Assembly: GCA_025331125.1 (NCBI GenBank)
Contig: JAOALB010000325.1
Location: 1-18,061 of the forward strand
DNA: 18,061 bases
Source: Mycogone perniciosa
Taxonomy: Eukaryota; Ascomycota; Sordariomycetes; Hypocreales; Hypocreaceae
Direction of reading: 5' to 3'
Each line of letters begins with the position of its first letter. Within the stretch, counting starts at the first letter, position 1. The position numbers and the translations under genes are program-made. The notes under the pieces were generated by a model, which had not been told where the DNA came from, did not search any database, and was given only the letters and a program-made list of their open reading frames with translations. Shown here piece by piece: positions 1 through 8,474 of this stretch.

Positions 1-51
1 ACCAAGGAAGATATGTTATGGAAGGCAGGATTTAAGAAGGTTGAGTTCTGA
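1..51 (+). CDS. C-terminal end of a plus-strand gene (partial)
   Basis: The first frame is open from base 1 to a TGA at 49-51 and encodes 16 residues ending WKAGFKKVEF. An 'AGF..VE' ending is common at the C-terminus of class I SAM-dependent methyltransferases, where a late strand follows a helix ending in AGF. That resemblance is the only functional hint, because the rest of the gene lies outside the window. The alternative is a chance open frame: 16 codons without a stop is not by itself significant. No other frame is open into the window here. Confidence 0.35.
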   Translation, partial: TKEDMLWKAGFKKVEF

Positions 52-1002
52 CTGCCAACATAGCTCGAGTCCGGAGCTGCTAGGAGACCATTATATATTC
101 TGGCAGCACATAGAAAATTGGGCAACAAACTGCGGCGCGGGCTACACTCATACGAGTATTGACCTGCAACGTTCCATCACAAGCATCATGCATATTTATT
201 GACACAGCCGCCGAGGCTTCGACGACGTGGACCAATTGACGGCCGAATCTCACCCCGTCTCCTCGGTTTCCGTATCTTATTCCAGGTTGTGGCGCCAACG
301 CGATTGGTCGGGCATTTTTGGTGACGCCCAACATAGGAGGAACCCGAAAGCGGTGTGTGTTTGCGAACCATAACAAGAACAAGTTCCCAGCTCATTTGCC
401 TTAAGAGTGCGTAGCCTCGTAGTTTTGCGTCGCTGTGACGATCCGGGTTGATTCTCAACAGTCAAACCGAGGTTCGTGGGTTTATGTTGACAGAGAGGTC
501 AGGGATGAATACTGAGCAGGGTAACGTAGTCACGATTCTGTAGAACAGGCGGTTCTGGTGAATGTAATTTGGTTAACGACTGTCTAAGTAACTATACTAA
601 AGATCGTGACTTATCCAGTCTTATATACAAAGGAGATTCATAAGGAGCGTTGGTATACTGGGCGGCTTACTGGTGATCTTGACGGCTCACTGGTGATCCC
701 ATGGCTCACGTCGTGAGTCTGTCGTTCTTCCGTGATCCAATCCTGATTGGTTCACCGACCCGTGGTTTACCCGGGTTCACGTGCACTGGTGAGTAGGGTC
801 GTGACAGTCGCCAGTCATTTAACGAATGGGAAGCCAAAGATGGCAGGGCGGGGCAGGCAAACACCGAAAGCAATGTGTACGGAGTAGATAAGGCAGCAAC
901 GCTTTGCCCAACATCACTGCTGCTAAGGCTACATCCAACTAGATCCAACTAAGGCATAAGGAAGAGGAAAACAAGTCATATGATAGCCGTAGAGTAGAGA
1001 GG
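52..1002. other. Intergenic stretch without a supportable gene
   Basis: No convincing coding frame, splice-consistent exon set or RNA gene was found. Open frames on the minus strand at 80-458 have mixed composition, overlap each other in different frames and lack a promoter-like leader. The right part holds a 20-bp tandem repeat (661-700), further CACTGGTGA-type half-palindromes near 784, and a TACGGAGTA motif near 879 (gtacggagtag), a sequence frequent between genes in Eurotiomycetes. Confidence 0.6.
661..700 (+). repeat. Two-copy 20-bp tandem repeat containing ACTGGTGA
   Basis: Positions 661-680 and 681-700 are two head-to-tail copies that differ at 4 of 20 positions, all transitions. Each contains the palindrome-like core YTCACTGGTGA or TTACTGGTGA, which shares the ACTGGT centre with the dyads of the arrays at 1003-1650 and 8475-9056. 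A partial third GGCTCAC follows at about 703. This may be a degenerate edge of the left array. Confidence 0.6.
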
Positions 1003-1650
1003 TTACTGGCAATGTAGCGGCTTTCCACCTGCTTAGCTATTAAGGGCATGATGCTATTACTAGTAATAGAAAGGAATAAGCTGGATGCGAAGGCGAAAAT
1101 AAAATACTAGTAATATCTTTATAATTTAAAATGGTTGCTAGTAACCCTAATGCAAAATTAAAATATTGCCGGTAATACATTACCCTGCTTATATTAAATA
1201 CTAGTAATTCCTTTTAAATTTAAAATTATTCCTAGTAATAAAATTAAGATGTTACTGGTAGTATATCGCCCTGCTTAGATTAATTACCAGTCACACACTC
1301 TAGGAGGTTACTGGTAGCTCTGGTGTCCTGGTAACCGCTTTTGAAAAGGCCAACCTTCCTACTAGTAATCCAGGGGTACTGTTAATGTTAATTTTTATGT
1401 TACTGGGAACTATTAGGCAGCTAATGAACTTACCGGTAATAAATCACCTCTAGTTACTAGTATTGCTGACATTACTCTATAGAATTACTGGTAGTAATGT
1501 ACCTCTCTCAAGGGTCGTAATGGTAATTGGTCGTGCACCTGCATGAGTTACTAGTAATATACTTATGGAACTTGCTGTGTTAAAATAAGAGGCGACCTAC
1601 CAGAGAGAGCACTTAAAATACTTGTATTATTTAGTTACTGGTAGCTAAGA
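1003..1650 (+). repeat. Dyad array, left copy (about 19 TTACYRGTAA-like palindromes)
   Basis: AT-rich block packed with variants of the palindrome TTACYRGTAA. Ten-base sites start at 1003, 1057, 1104, 1135, 1166, 1198, 1229, 1252, 1284, 1308, 1325, 1359, 1400, 1430, 1454, 1485, 1517, 1548 and 1635. TTACTAGTAA is exact at 1057 and 1548, and TTACCGGTAA is exact at 1430. Typical spacing is 31-32 bp with some 23-24 bp steps. The block has no open reading frame and is a diverged direct copy of 8475-9056. It ends about 100 bp before the ATG of the orphan gene at 1753, so that gene's promoter would lie in or beside the array. Confidence 0.85.
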
Positions 1651-1752
1651 AAGAGAAAAAATGCTTGCTCATCTGTACGCACTTCATCACTACCCGCTAC
1701 GGTCATTACTGAATCTGCCAAAACCAGCTTATATAGCAATATCGACACCATC

Positions 1753-2178
1753 ATGTGCATTAACAGGATCAACATCTGCATTGTATGCGATAAGTGTATT
1801 GACCGTACCTACCCTTGCAAGGATAGGGTTAAGAACTTGGGCGTTACGACCGTCTTTTGGCCAACCCCCTGTATTGACAAGCAAATCTTCACGTACACAT
1901 ACCACGGCGAGTGTGCAGAGATCATCACCAAGTCCGGCAGGACGTTCGATGAGTACATTGAGATGGTCAAGGGCGATATGACGCAGTATATCATCGCCTT
2001 GTTGAGGTGCAGCGATGTCATCGTGTCGAGCTCACCCTCAGGAAAGTACGTGTGGCATCCAGAGGAGTTCACCCAATCAATCACCAATAAGGTGGACAGC
2101 GACGAGCTCAAGGTGCAGGCCACTGCTACTGCGAGCGCTAAGCATCACCATCCTCAAGGCCATCATACACCAGCATAA
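1753..2178 (+). CDS. Orphan Cys-rich small protein (141 aa)
   Basis: I do not recognise this family. The single open frame encodes 141 residues with a Cys-rich N-terminus (C2, C9, C12, C15, C22, C40, C54) in which C9-x2-C12-x2-C15 could bind a metal. A mixed alpha/beta-looking middle follows (FDEYIEMVKGDMTQYIIALL), then an Ala/Thr stretch and a His/Pro-rich tail (KHHHPQGHH). There is no signal peptide or membrane segment. Codon use (AAC, ATC, AAG, GAG) looks coding, which is why I prefer this frame to the overlapping one from ATG 1661 and to the minus-strand frame. The frame stays open upstream to 1645 without another ATG, so an upstream exon is possible. A TATATAG at 1730-1736 is too close to serve as the TATA box of this ATG. 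Confidence 0.55.
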   Translation: MCINRINICIVCDKCIDRTYPCKDRVKNLGVTTVFWPTPCIDKQIFTYTYHGECAEIITKSGRTFDEYIEMVKGDMTQYIIALLRCSDVIVSSSPSGKYVWHPEEFTQSITNKVDSDELKVQATATASAKHHHPQGHHTPA

Positions 2179-2396
2179 ACAAAACCCTAACCACCACCAT
2201 TACTATCGGCAAATAGATCTTCTATAATATCAGGAATCAGGTTGTATGTGCGATAAGATGACGAGTTAGGGCAATTTATGTATGATAGCAATTAGGGAGT
2301 ATTTGGACGGAATGGGTGGAGTGGTCGGGGGTCTGGATAAGCTAAGCAGCCATGTAATAAGACTACCCTATTAACTAGCAAGTACAAATCTAGCCA

Positions 2397-4758
2397 TCAA
2401 ATTCTTCGCCGTTTGCCTCTCCTTTCTTCAATGGGTTGCCTCATATTATTATTTCGTTTCCTCCGAGGTGGAATTGGCGCTATGATTAGGGCACCACTCG
2501 CCCACGCCCCGCTCAAGAGACTGATAGCTTCGGATCGCAATGCTTCCGAATTGCAACGTGCCCCGTCTCCGGAATTGATAGGCCGGCTGAGCATGCGAAT
2601 GCGAGCATGCTTGATCACGATCGGGCTACAACTGTGGTTATCATTCTGCTGTATCCCTTCCTGGTGATTACGATCAGCCAAGGCCAACCTCAACGCCGCG
2701 AAGAACCTACTTTCTCGATGTATTTTAAATCGGGGAACTCCTCTCTACAGGCTCTCTGCCGATAGGTTAGCCCCTGATTATAAAAAAGTGTTCTCGAAAC
2801 AAACCTTAACGTCGACATTTTCTTCCACTGTAACATCGCTCCTTCTGAGAACCATGGAATCATAATGATAGATGCAGCCTTCCCTTATGTTGATCTCGAG
2901 AAGGCTGAAGTGGTTATTTCGCTGAAATAACGGGAAGAAGCATACTGGTTTTGTTCCTCTATCCTTACACCATGCTATCACCTGATTCACAGCTCTCTGG
3001 AACGGACGTTGAACTGGAATACTGGCTTGGGACTCTCGATGGATAGGGACCGACCACCCGACCCGTACGAATGGTAATTTGTCAGATAGGTGCAAGCTCG
3101 CAACTATGATGTCGGTATTTAGCCACGTCATTGGTGCAAGTGTTGTAAGCGAGTCCACCTCGAATTCGAAGTTGGTGTCGTTAACAAGCAGCCTACCGCT
3201 GGTAGCCGTGTTCCGAATTTCCTCACAAAGCTGGTTAAGCTTATAAGACTTGGTGGATGAGGCACGACCCAACATCAGAAAACCTTTGCTCCCTAGCTTC
3301 TCACAGAACAGGGTATTATTGGTCCTGCCTTCTTCAAGAAGTAGTGTCATCTGGTCCGCAAGAAGTCCTAAGATGGTCATTTTCTCTGCACTCTTCGGCA
3401 ATTCTTCGATCAGCCAGTTCAACGCCAAGTCTTGAGTTTTCGCAAGCTGCCTACTACCGATCAGTCACGCGTCTTCTTTCGTCTGGCCAAACTTACCATG
3501 CGTTCTTGAACAAGATGCCGGGACCGAGCTTCTTCACTAACCGGCGCCACTTCCGTCCACGTGTCAAGTGTGTGCTGAGGGCTTTACGCCGTCGTTCCCA
3601 GCCAACCTTCTCGTCTCCCTCATCTTTGGGCTTTGGCCCGAGGATCCTTCCTGACACTTCCTGTGCGGCTTTCTGAGTCGCTATGTTGCTGATCAGCTGC
3701 ACTTGGGACGTATGCCACTTCTCAAAGGCCATCGCTGTCAGAGCATATTGGATTGTTCCCCTTTGCCGCTCGCTGTGTCCTCCCTCCGCTAGGGAAACCC
3801 ACTCCGAGCCGTCTGACCACTTACTTTTGTCCTCACCATCCAAGTCTTGCAGCAGAATAAAGAGAGCTTTGTACGTTTCTGACGAAGCTTCAACAGAACT
3901 AAACGTTCGGATTTGTTCATAACTCTCGCTGATGAACTCATCGACGGTTTGGTTCAGGAGATGCAACGAACCTCGCTCGTAACCATCCACCTGGACCTCT
4001 TCCTTAACACAACCCCCGGATTGAGGAGGAGTGCTTACGGAAGTCATGGGGCTGAGGCTTGATGAACTTGGTGAATTGGCATGAAGGGTGGTGCCATCCA
4101 TACTGGAATGTGCCACAGCGCTCTGGTCGAGATCCTCGTCATCTCTCCTGATTGGTTTGAACGTCACAGTGTCAAGCGTAGTCAATTCTGGTCCGTTTCT
4201 CTTGCTGTTATCAGCATGGATTGGCCGTAGGTTCCGGGTGGCTGTGCGTCGGAAGCTGGATAGCTTCTTTCCATCCACACCTTTGCCCTCTGCGGGCTTG
4301 ACGGAAAACTCAGACTGAACGACATTGGGCCCGACCTTTTGCTGCTGCTCGTGGTTTCTCCCACAGCTGTTATCAATCTTCTGGTTAGACGAATTCGTGG
4401 TTGACTTATGAAGTTCATGACAGGCGCTGCAGAGTCCGCGAGCAAAGGACAGTATCTGATCACGTTCGGTGATGGGTCGCTGGATCAGAACTAACTTGAG
4501 CTCTTCAATATGTCCCCCAGGAAACTTGAGGATGCTGTCGAGAATTGTGACAAGATTGAGTACAGGGTCAATGGCGCGCCGAATCTTCCTAGCCGGCTCG
4601 GACCAGTTGTTGTCATTTGGTAAGCAACCGTCACCAGTATGCTCTGGTGTGAGGGGCTCTATAGGAGGCCGCCTAGACTCCGATGGGCACCCACCCCCTT
4701 GAGTTGGGCGGCAAGGGGACTCTGGCTCTGCAGTCGACCGATGAAGGGGAGGAGACAT
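2397..4758 (-). CDS. Ulp1-like (C48) cysteine peptidase domain protein, 738 aa, four exons
   Basis: Spliced CDS on the minus strand: 4758-3497, 3450-2805, 2755-2711, 2660-2397. Introns are 46 nt (GTAAGT, branch CTGAT), 49 nt (GTTTGT, branch CTAAC) and 50 nt (GTAGGT, branch CTGAT); phases match throughout. The C-terminus carries the Ulp1/SENP catalytic set: His601 in NNHFSLLEI, Asp618 in YHYDS, Gln656 and Cys662 in QQNDNHSC. The His-Asp spacing of 17 and the Gln-Cys spacing of 6 equal those of yeast Ulp1. Family function is cleavage of SUMO or a related modifier. The N-terminal 400 residues are low-complexity with a helical segment (ILDSILKFPGGHIEELKLVLIQR); KWRRLVKKLGPGILF precedes the peptidase part. 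The tail is basic (RRKR, GKRRRI), suggesting nuclear location. The residue after Cys is Ser, usually Gly. I chose ATG 4758 because a TATAAAG lies about 105 nt upstream with a pyrimidine-rich leader; the frame is open further to 5043. Confidence 0.85.
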
Positions 4759-4862
4759 AACGGGAACAGAGATATTGACGAGATACTGGTATGGAAGGGA
4801 GGGAAGAGTGATGGGAGAGAGTAGGGAAAAGGGGGAGTCTTCAACTCGGGGAAGGACATGAT

Positions 4863-4869
4863 CTTTATA
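4863..4869 (-). promoter_or_regulatory. TATA box of the Ulp1-like gene
   Basis: TATAAAG on the minus strand, followed by about 100 nt of C/T-rich leader up to the ATG at 4758. This placement is what decides the start codon over the upstream in-frame ATG at 5043. Confidence 0.6.
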
Positions 4870-5316
4870 CTCGGAGCCACTGCCCCAACGCCCTGAGGCC
4901 GCAGCATCGCGGCCCCCATTTGAAGACAATGAGTGGTCAGAACACGAGCAGCGCTTTCCCCTCTTGCGACTTCCTGGGAAGTTGCTCTGCGGGCACACCA
5001 ACCCGGTGACCACACTGCTTGGCAGCATCCCTGCTTGCCTCACAACACGAGAGCGACTTCCTAGGAAGTCGCACTGCGGGTAGGTCAGCCAGATGTTGTC
5101 ATTGCCTCAATTTGGGCTGACTGGTCTATGGAGATACGGCAAACTCCTGTCGATCTCGCATTCACTCCTGAAGCCAGTGGCAGAAAAGCGTTGATGGATG
5201 ATGATGATGATGATGGTGATGGCAGTGGCGATGACGATGTTTATACATGCCCAAGTTGCATTGCGACACGTAATTGTTGTATGTAGGCGACACCTGCCGG
5301 TCTGGATACTAACTTG
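4870..5316. other. Intergenic stretch with a GAT microsatellite
   Basis: The minus-strand frame of the Ulp1-like gene stays open to 5043 but lies upstream of its TATA box, so I treat it as non-coding. A decamer-like CTTCCTAGGAAGTCGC at about 5057-5072 resembles CTTCCTGGGAAGTTGC at about 4969-4984, a short imperfect direct repeat. No gene is supported. Confidence 0.5.
5193..5240 (+). repeat. GAT/GATG trinucleotide microsatellite
   Basis: Imperfect (GAT)n run with GGT and GGC interruptions, fading into GCGATGACGATG. It is not inside a supported coding frame. Confidence 0.8.
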
Positions 5317-5569
5317 CTAGAGCAACACCCATAGCACCACGCCGTCCATCCGTGTTTGTGACCTGACCTCTTGATAATGCGGGCAAGAACACGGGCGTCG
5401 CCACTGGAACATAACAGCCACGAGCAGCAGTACGGGAATGGCAACCACGAGCATAAATGCAGCTATCAGAACCTGGATATTACACAGAAGTTGGGAACGC
5501 GAGATACACCTTCCTCCGCGGAGATAAACAGGATGGCTTCTTTACCCTACGCCCCAGCTCTATCGCCAT
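5317..5569 (-). CDS. Doubtful 59-aa single-pass membrane protein, two exons
   Basis: A minus-strand open segment (5472-5317) begins right after an ATATCCAG acceptor and encodes an obvious transmembrane helix (VLIAAFMLVVAIPVLLLVAV), then MFQWRRPCSCP and a short tail to a TAG. The RR after the helix suits a cytosolic flank. A possible first exon, 5569-5546 (MAIELGRR), ends at a GTAAAG donor and joins in phase through a 73-nt intron. Weak points are the very short first exon, no clear CTRAY branch point, no TATA box and overlap with a plus-strand open frame (5457-5693). The hydrophobic helix is plainly encoded, but whether it is expressed is inference. Confidence 0.25.
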
Positions 5570-5917
5570 GAACGCCAATTATGCGGCCAGCACTTTGGGT
5601 CCTGCCAATAGATACGTGTTGCTGAATTGCTCGGGGCTGACGAGAGGCATAGAAGCATGCAAGAAGGGGGGGCGTGGGCAAGATATAAGATAACACCCAT
5701 GCCCGGAGTGCGTCTATGTCACACTCTCAACTTCACACTGGCAAGGTAGGAACAGTGATTTGCCCGCTACCAGTGAGCCGTGTGGCGGAGCATATTGTGT
5801 CATGAGCGGGCCATTGTCGTGTCAGGCGTAGACATGGTGACCTGCAAGCTTTTTGGGTCTCGAATATGGCCGAACAGTTGTGTGATGGTGGAGGACTCGC
5901 ACCAAGGCCCCGCCAAG
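5570..5917. other. Intergenic stretch upstream of the PKTEPSDD gene
   Basis: No gene is supported. A plus-strand frame (5457-5693) runs in from the left with a stop directly before its ATG and no leader. The stretch from about 5780 on is taken as the upstream promoter region of the gene at 6079. Confidence 0.45.
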
Positions 5918-5926
5918 TATATAAAG
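5918..5926 (+). promoter_or_regulatory. TATA box of the PKTEPSDD gene
   Basis: TATATAAAG, followed by about 150 nt of leader with long C/T-rich runs (5940-6050) before the ATG at 6079. Confidence 0.65.
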
Positions 5927-6078
5927 CCAACATCCCACCCTTTCTGGGCACCTGAGATTCTTCCCTCTTTAATTTCCATACATCTATCTTCTTCCTTTCA
6001 CCAGCATCCAACACCCTTCATTCTAAACACGTCGCTTAGACTTCTGACTGCCATTACTGTCGTGAGCTGTTTACAACA

Positions 6079-7245
6079 ATGCCAAAGGTAGACAGTATTG
6101 TTCAACCTACACATCATACCTACCTCTGGCCGGATGGTTCCTCAGCCACATACCGTATGTCGGCCTCAGAATGGGGTTGTCGCGGCGGGCAAGTGAACGG
6201 CGTATACGGACATTCGACGTATTCGCGCAGTCATCCCCAAGATTTCCAATCTTACGTGGTGTCGCTAACTCCAGCGATCGAGCCAAAGACCGAGCCGAGT
6301 GACGATGATGGTGTCTCTGGGGCTGTTGAGTCTATCTTGGCACATTCGACGCCTGTCGTTGAGCCAAAGACTGAGCCGAGTGACGACAGCGACGCCTCGC
6401 AGGCGATAACGGACGATGCAGCGACGCAGCGTAAGTTACTTCTCACTTGACACACTACGACAGTCAGTTATCTGCGATGTTGAATCTGACATTGTTTTGA
6501 CTACTTTAGGGGCATTATCGGAGATATATAATCGCCATGAAGAGATCATCGCCGACCATAACACCTCCTTGCAGACAGTGGATAACTCGTTCTCTCAATG
6601 CAAGTTACCTGGCGTCTCATGTCATCTTTGTTATGGACAGTCTTCTTACATATCCCACAGACGATATGAGAAGAGTTGACAAACTTGAGACTAATGTCGA
6701 TACTTCGGTGGCACTAATGGCCGCAGTATCAGAAGGTAGCATACATCTTAAGTTCTGTTTGATTCTCCTCGTGACTGATTCGCTGACATTGAAGACCTGA
6801 AGTCTCTAGATCCGATGATTCTCGAGCGCACCCTAATGGTATTGACCGAAATGATCCTCAACAACGGCTCTCTGAAGACGCAACCGAAAACGCTCTAGTT
6901 AATCAACACCAGAGCACATCACTCCGTGAGGATTTGCGGAGAAAGAAACGTATGGTTGAACAGACCTCGCACTGCATGACATTGAGGAAACGGCGCAGGT
7001 CGACTGGTCCCCAGACACAACCCGTGTCACATACGACCAAGGGGATGCGTGCCTCCGTCCCTAAGATTCTCCGTCTTGAAACTGTTCGATGCTCAGGAGG
7101 AATTCTCCGGTTTGTAGCTAGCGTGGAGCTCTCCCTTGAGGATATCCAAGGGACTCGAAACCTCCTCAATGAGGCCAGGGAACTCGTGATCCGAGAGATT
7201 GGGAGAGAATCATGGGAGCTCCAAGAGATTGTGAGGGAATCGTAA
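6079..7245 (+). CDS. Nuclear-looking protein with duplicated PKTEPSDD motif, 319 aa, four exons
   Basis: I do not recognise the family. Spliced CDS: 6079-6430, 6510-6599, 6661-6735, 6803-7245. Introns: 79 nt (GTAAGT, branch CTGAC), 61 nt (GC-AG, donor GCAAGT, weak branch), 67 nt (GTAGCA, branch CTGAC 16 nt before the acceptor). Phases agree and the frame reopens cleanly each time. Residues 64-76 and 91-103 are a duplication with period 27: TP[AV][IV]EPKTEPSDD. Its lysines (K70, K97) sit in P-K-T-E followed by acidic residues, like a SUMO consensus with acidic extension. Residues 119-172 look helical or coiled-coil (LSEIYNRHEEIIADHN, RRVDKLETNVD). Basic clusters (RRKKR, RKRRR) suggest nuclear import. 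The C-terminal part (VPKILRLETV to EIVRES) looks like a small folded domain ending in a helix. The GC-AG intron is the least certain join; without it the protein would end at 6679. Confidence 0.65.
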
Positions 7246-7733
7246 CATCTTTCATGTTTTGCAATTGCATAGATAGAATATCTGTATGTTTGTAGCTATA
7301 CCCAAATGGTATTTATACATTCGCCACCAAAATCACCTAAAACAATAATCTAATGAGATATCTTAAACGCCTCCTCGTGTTCCCTTGAAATTTGCGCATA
7401 TTCTATATCCGAGGGTGACCATAGCATGATCAGTTTTCCATCAGATGGGATACATCTGTCCATCACTGCTACTTGTAATTTCTCGATACCCAATCTCCAA
7501 AAATGGATAAGGCTCCAATGCTTCTAAATTTTAATTTAGGATCTGTGCCGAGTCGAGTATTAAATTTAGAGCACTGCCGCTAGGCGCCGGACTCGACAAC
7601 AGCACTTCCCAGGAGCAGTACGAGCCCTGTCGCTGACATGTTGGCATTGCGCTTACAGCTCCAGGGCTTAGGTAGCTAAATTTAACAGCCACTGCAGTGA
7701 ACCAAATCCGATCATCCTTCCTTTGTCAACTAA
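7246..7733. other. Intergenic stretch, no gene seen
   Basis: AT-rich with stops in all frames. Contains GTCGAGT near 7553 and its inverted partner ACTCGAC near 7587, a 7-bp inverted repeat of doubtful meaning, and two TAAATTTA tracts (about 7560 and 7677). Confidence 0.5.
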
Positions 7734-7742
7734 TATATAAAG
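7734..7742 (+). promoter_or_regulatory. TATA box of the TM2 gene
   Basis: TATATAAAG about 75 nt before the ATG at 7816. The leader between them is A/C/T-rich. Confidence 0.65.
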
Positions 7743-7815
7743 TATAACAACGTTTATACAACCTTCTGTCCATCGTAACACACTTCTACCTCGGAGTAAA
7801 CATCTATCAATTATA

Positions 7816-8286
7816 ATGACTCCGTTTTCCTACAACGAAATTATTAAAATCTTGATTCAGCACTTGGTGGAAGTGGTCAGAGCATGGCGTAAACGCTGGC
7901 GGTTTTTAATACTAGGCTATTCCCTGGCGATATGGCTAAGTATTACAATTATTTACTATCATCACGGCAAGTCATGCTGCTTACTTGTTTTGTTTATTCG
8001 TTATTGCTAACACTATGGAATAGAAAATCATACGCATCAACAATTCAGTAGTGGGCATATCGATGGCGAAGAATTAAAGCAGAAATGTTATTATCAGGAG
8101 CGTACAGCAATACGCTTTGCCGCGTTCTTTGGCCCTATTGGACTGGATCAATTTTACGCCCATCACTGGTCTTTTGCTTTCTCTAAGCTCTTTTCTTTGG
8201 GTGGCTTCGGACTTTGGTCATTGGTGGATGTCATTCTCTGGACTAAAGGCGCTTACGGGACACCTGGGTGTCCTTCCCGCCATTAA
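7816..8286 (+). CDS. TM2-domain membrane protein, 137 aa, two exons with a GC-AG intron
   Basis: Spliced CDS: 7816-7966 and 8024-8286. The 57-nt intron has a GCAAGT donor, a GCTAAC branch point and a TAG acceptor, and splicing restores the frame. Residues about 80-123 match the TM2 domain: a first helix with FFGPIGLDQFYAHHW (family pattern G-x-x-G-x-D-x-FY) and a second with LGGFGLWSLVDVILW (family LGG-G-W--VD). An additional N-terminal transmembrane helix covers about residues 30-48, after a basic RAWRKRWR stretch; residues 50-78 form a hydrophilic loop. Predicted location is a cellular membrane. TM2 proteins are small membrane proteins of mostly unknown function, and no function is assigned here. 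The protein ends soon after the domain (GAYGTPGCPSRH). Without splicing, the first exon would end at 8010 and lose the whole TM2 domain. Confidence 0.8.
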
Positions 8287-8474
8287 ATCGGCGAATTGAG
8301 GGATAGAAGCCGATGTATTAATGTAGTCATTACCTACTATCTCGTGCACTGCAGGCAGTATAAGGGTCGGTAAGTCAGGTAATTAAAATAGAATGCAACG
8401 TTTTACGTACTAGAGCCCTGCTATCTATGGAGCGTAATGAATGGTCGGGTGAGTAAATAGATACCTTAATATCT

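Noticed and set aside
80..458. Overlapping minus-strand open frames of 100, 90 and 62 codons
   Set aside because: They overlap in different frames, have mixed composition, no leader or TATA box, and no recognisable pattern.
706..948. Minus-strand 80-codon frame
   Set aside because: No promoter features, unremarkable composition, and it overlaps the edge of the 20-bp tandem repeat.
1003..1650. CRISPR-like array
   Set aside because: Units are about 10 bp degenerate palindromes with variable spacing in a eukaryotic setting; repeats and spacers of CRISPR size are absent.
2168..2195. Telomere-like AACCCTAACC after the orphan gene
   Set aside because: Only a single unit is present; no array, so it gives no evidence of an internal or terminal telomere.
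2397..2778. Ulp1-like gene as a pseudogene with in-frame stops at about 2715-2780
   Set aside because: Two short introns with good donors, branch points and acceptors remove the stops and restore one frame with catalytic spacing intact.
3257..3676. Plus-strand frame of 139 codons
   Set aside because: It lies over the Ulp1-like exons, spanning the first intron and both flanking exons, and is the mirror of the coding strand.
4182..4463. Minus-strand 93-codon frame inside the Ulp1-like first exon
   Set aside because: Alternative frame of a well-supported exon; lacks its own start context.
5457..5693. Plus-strand 78-codon frame
   Set aside because: A stop sits directly before its ATG, with no promoter or splice support; composition is ambiguous between the strands. 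It remains an alternative to the doubtful minus-strand TM peptide.
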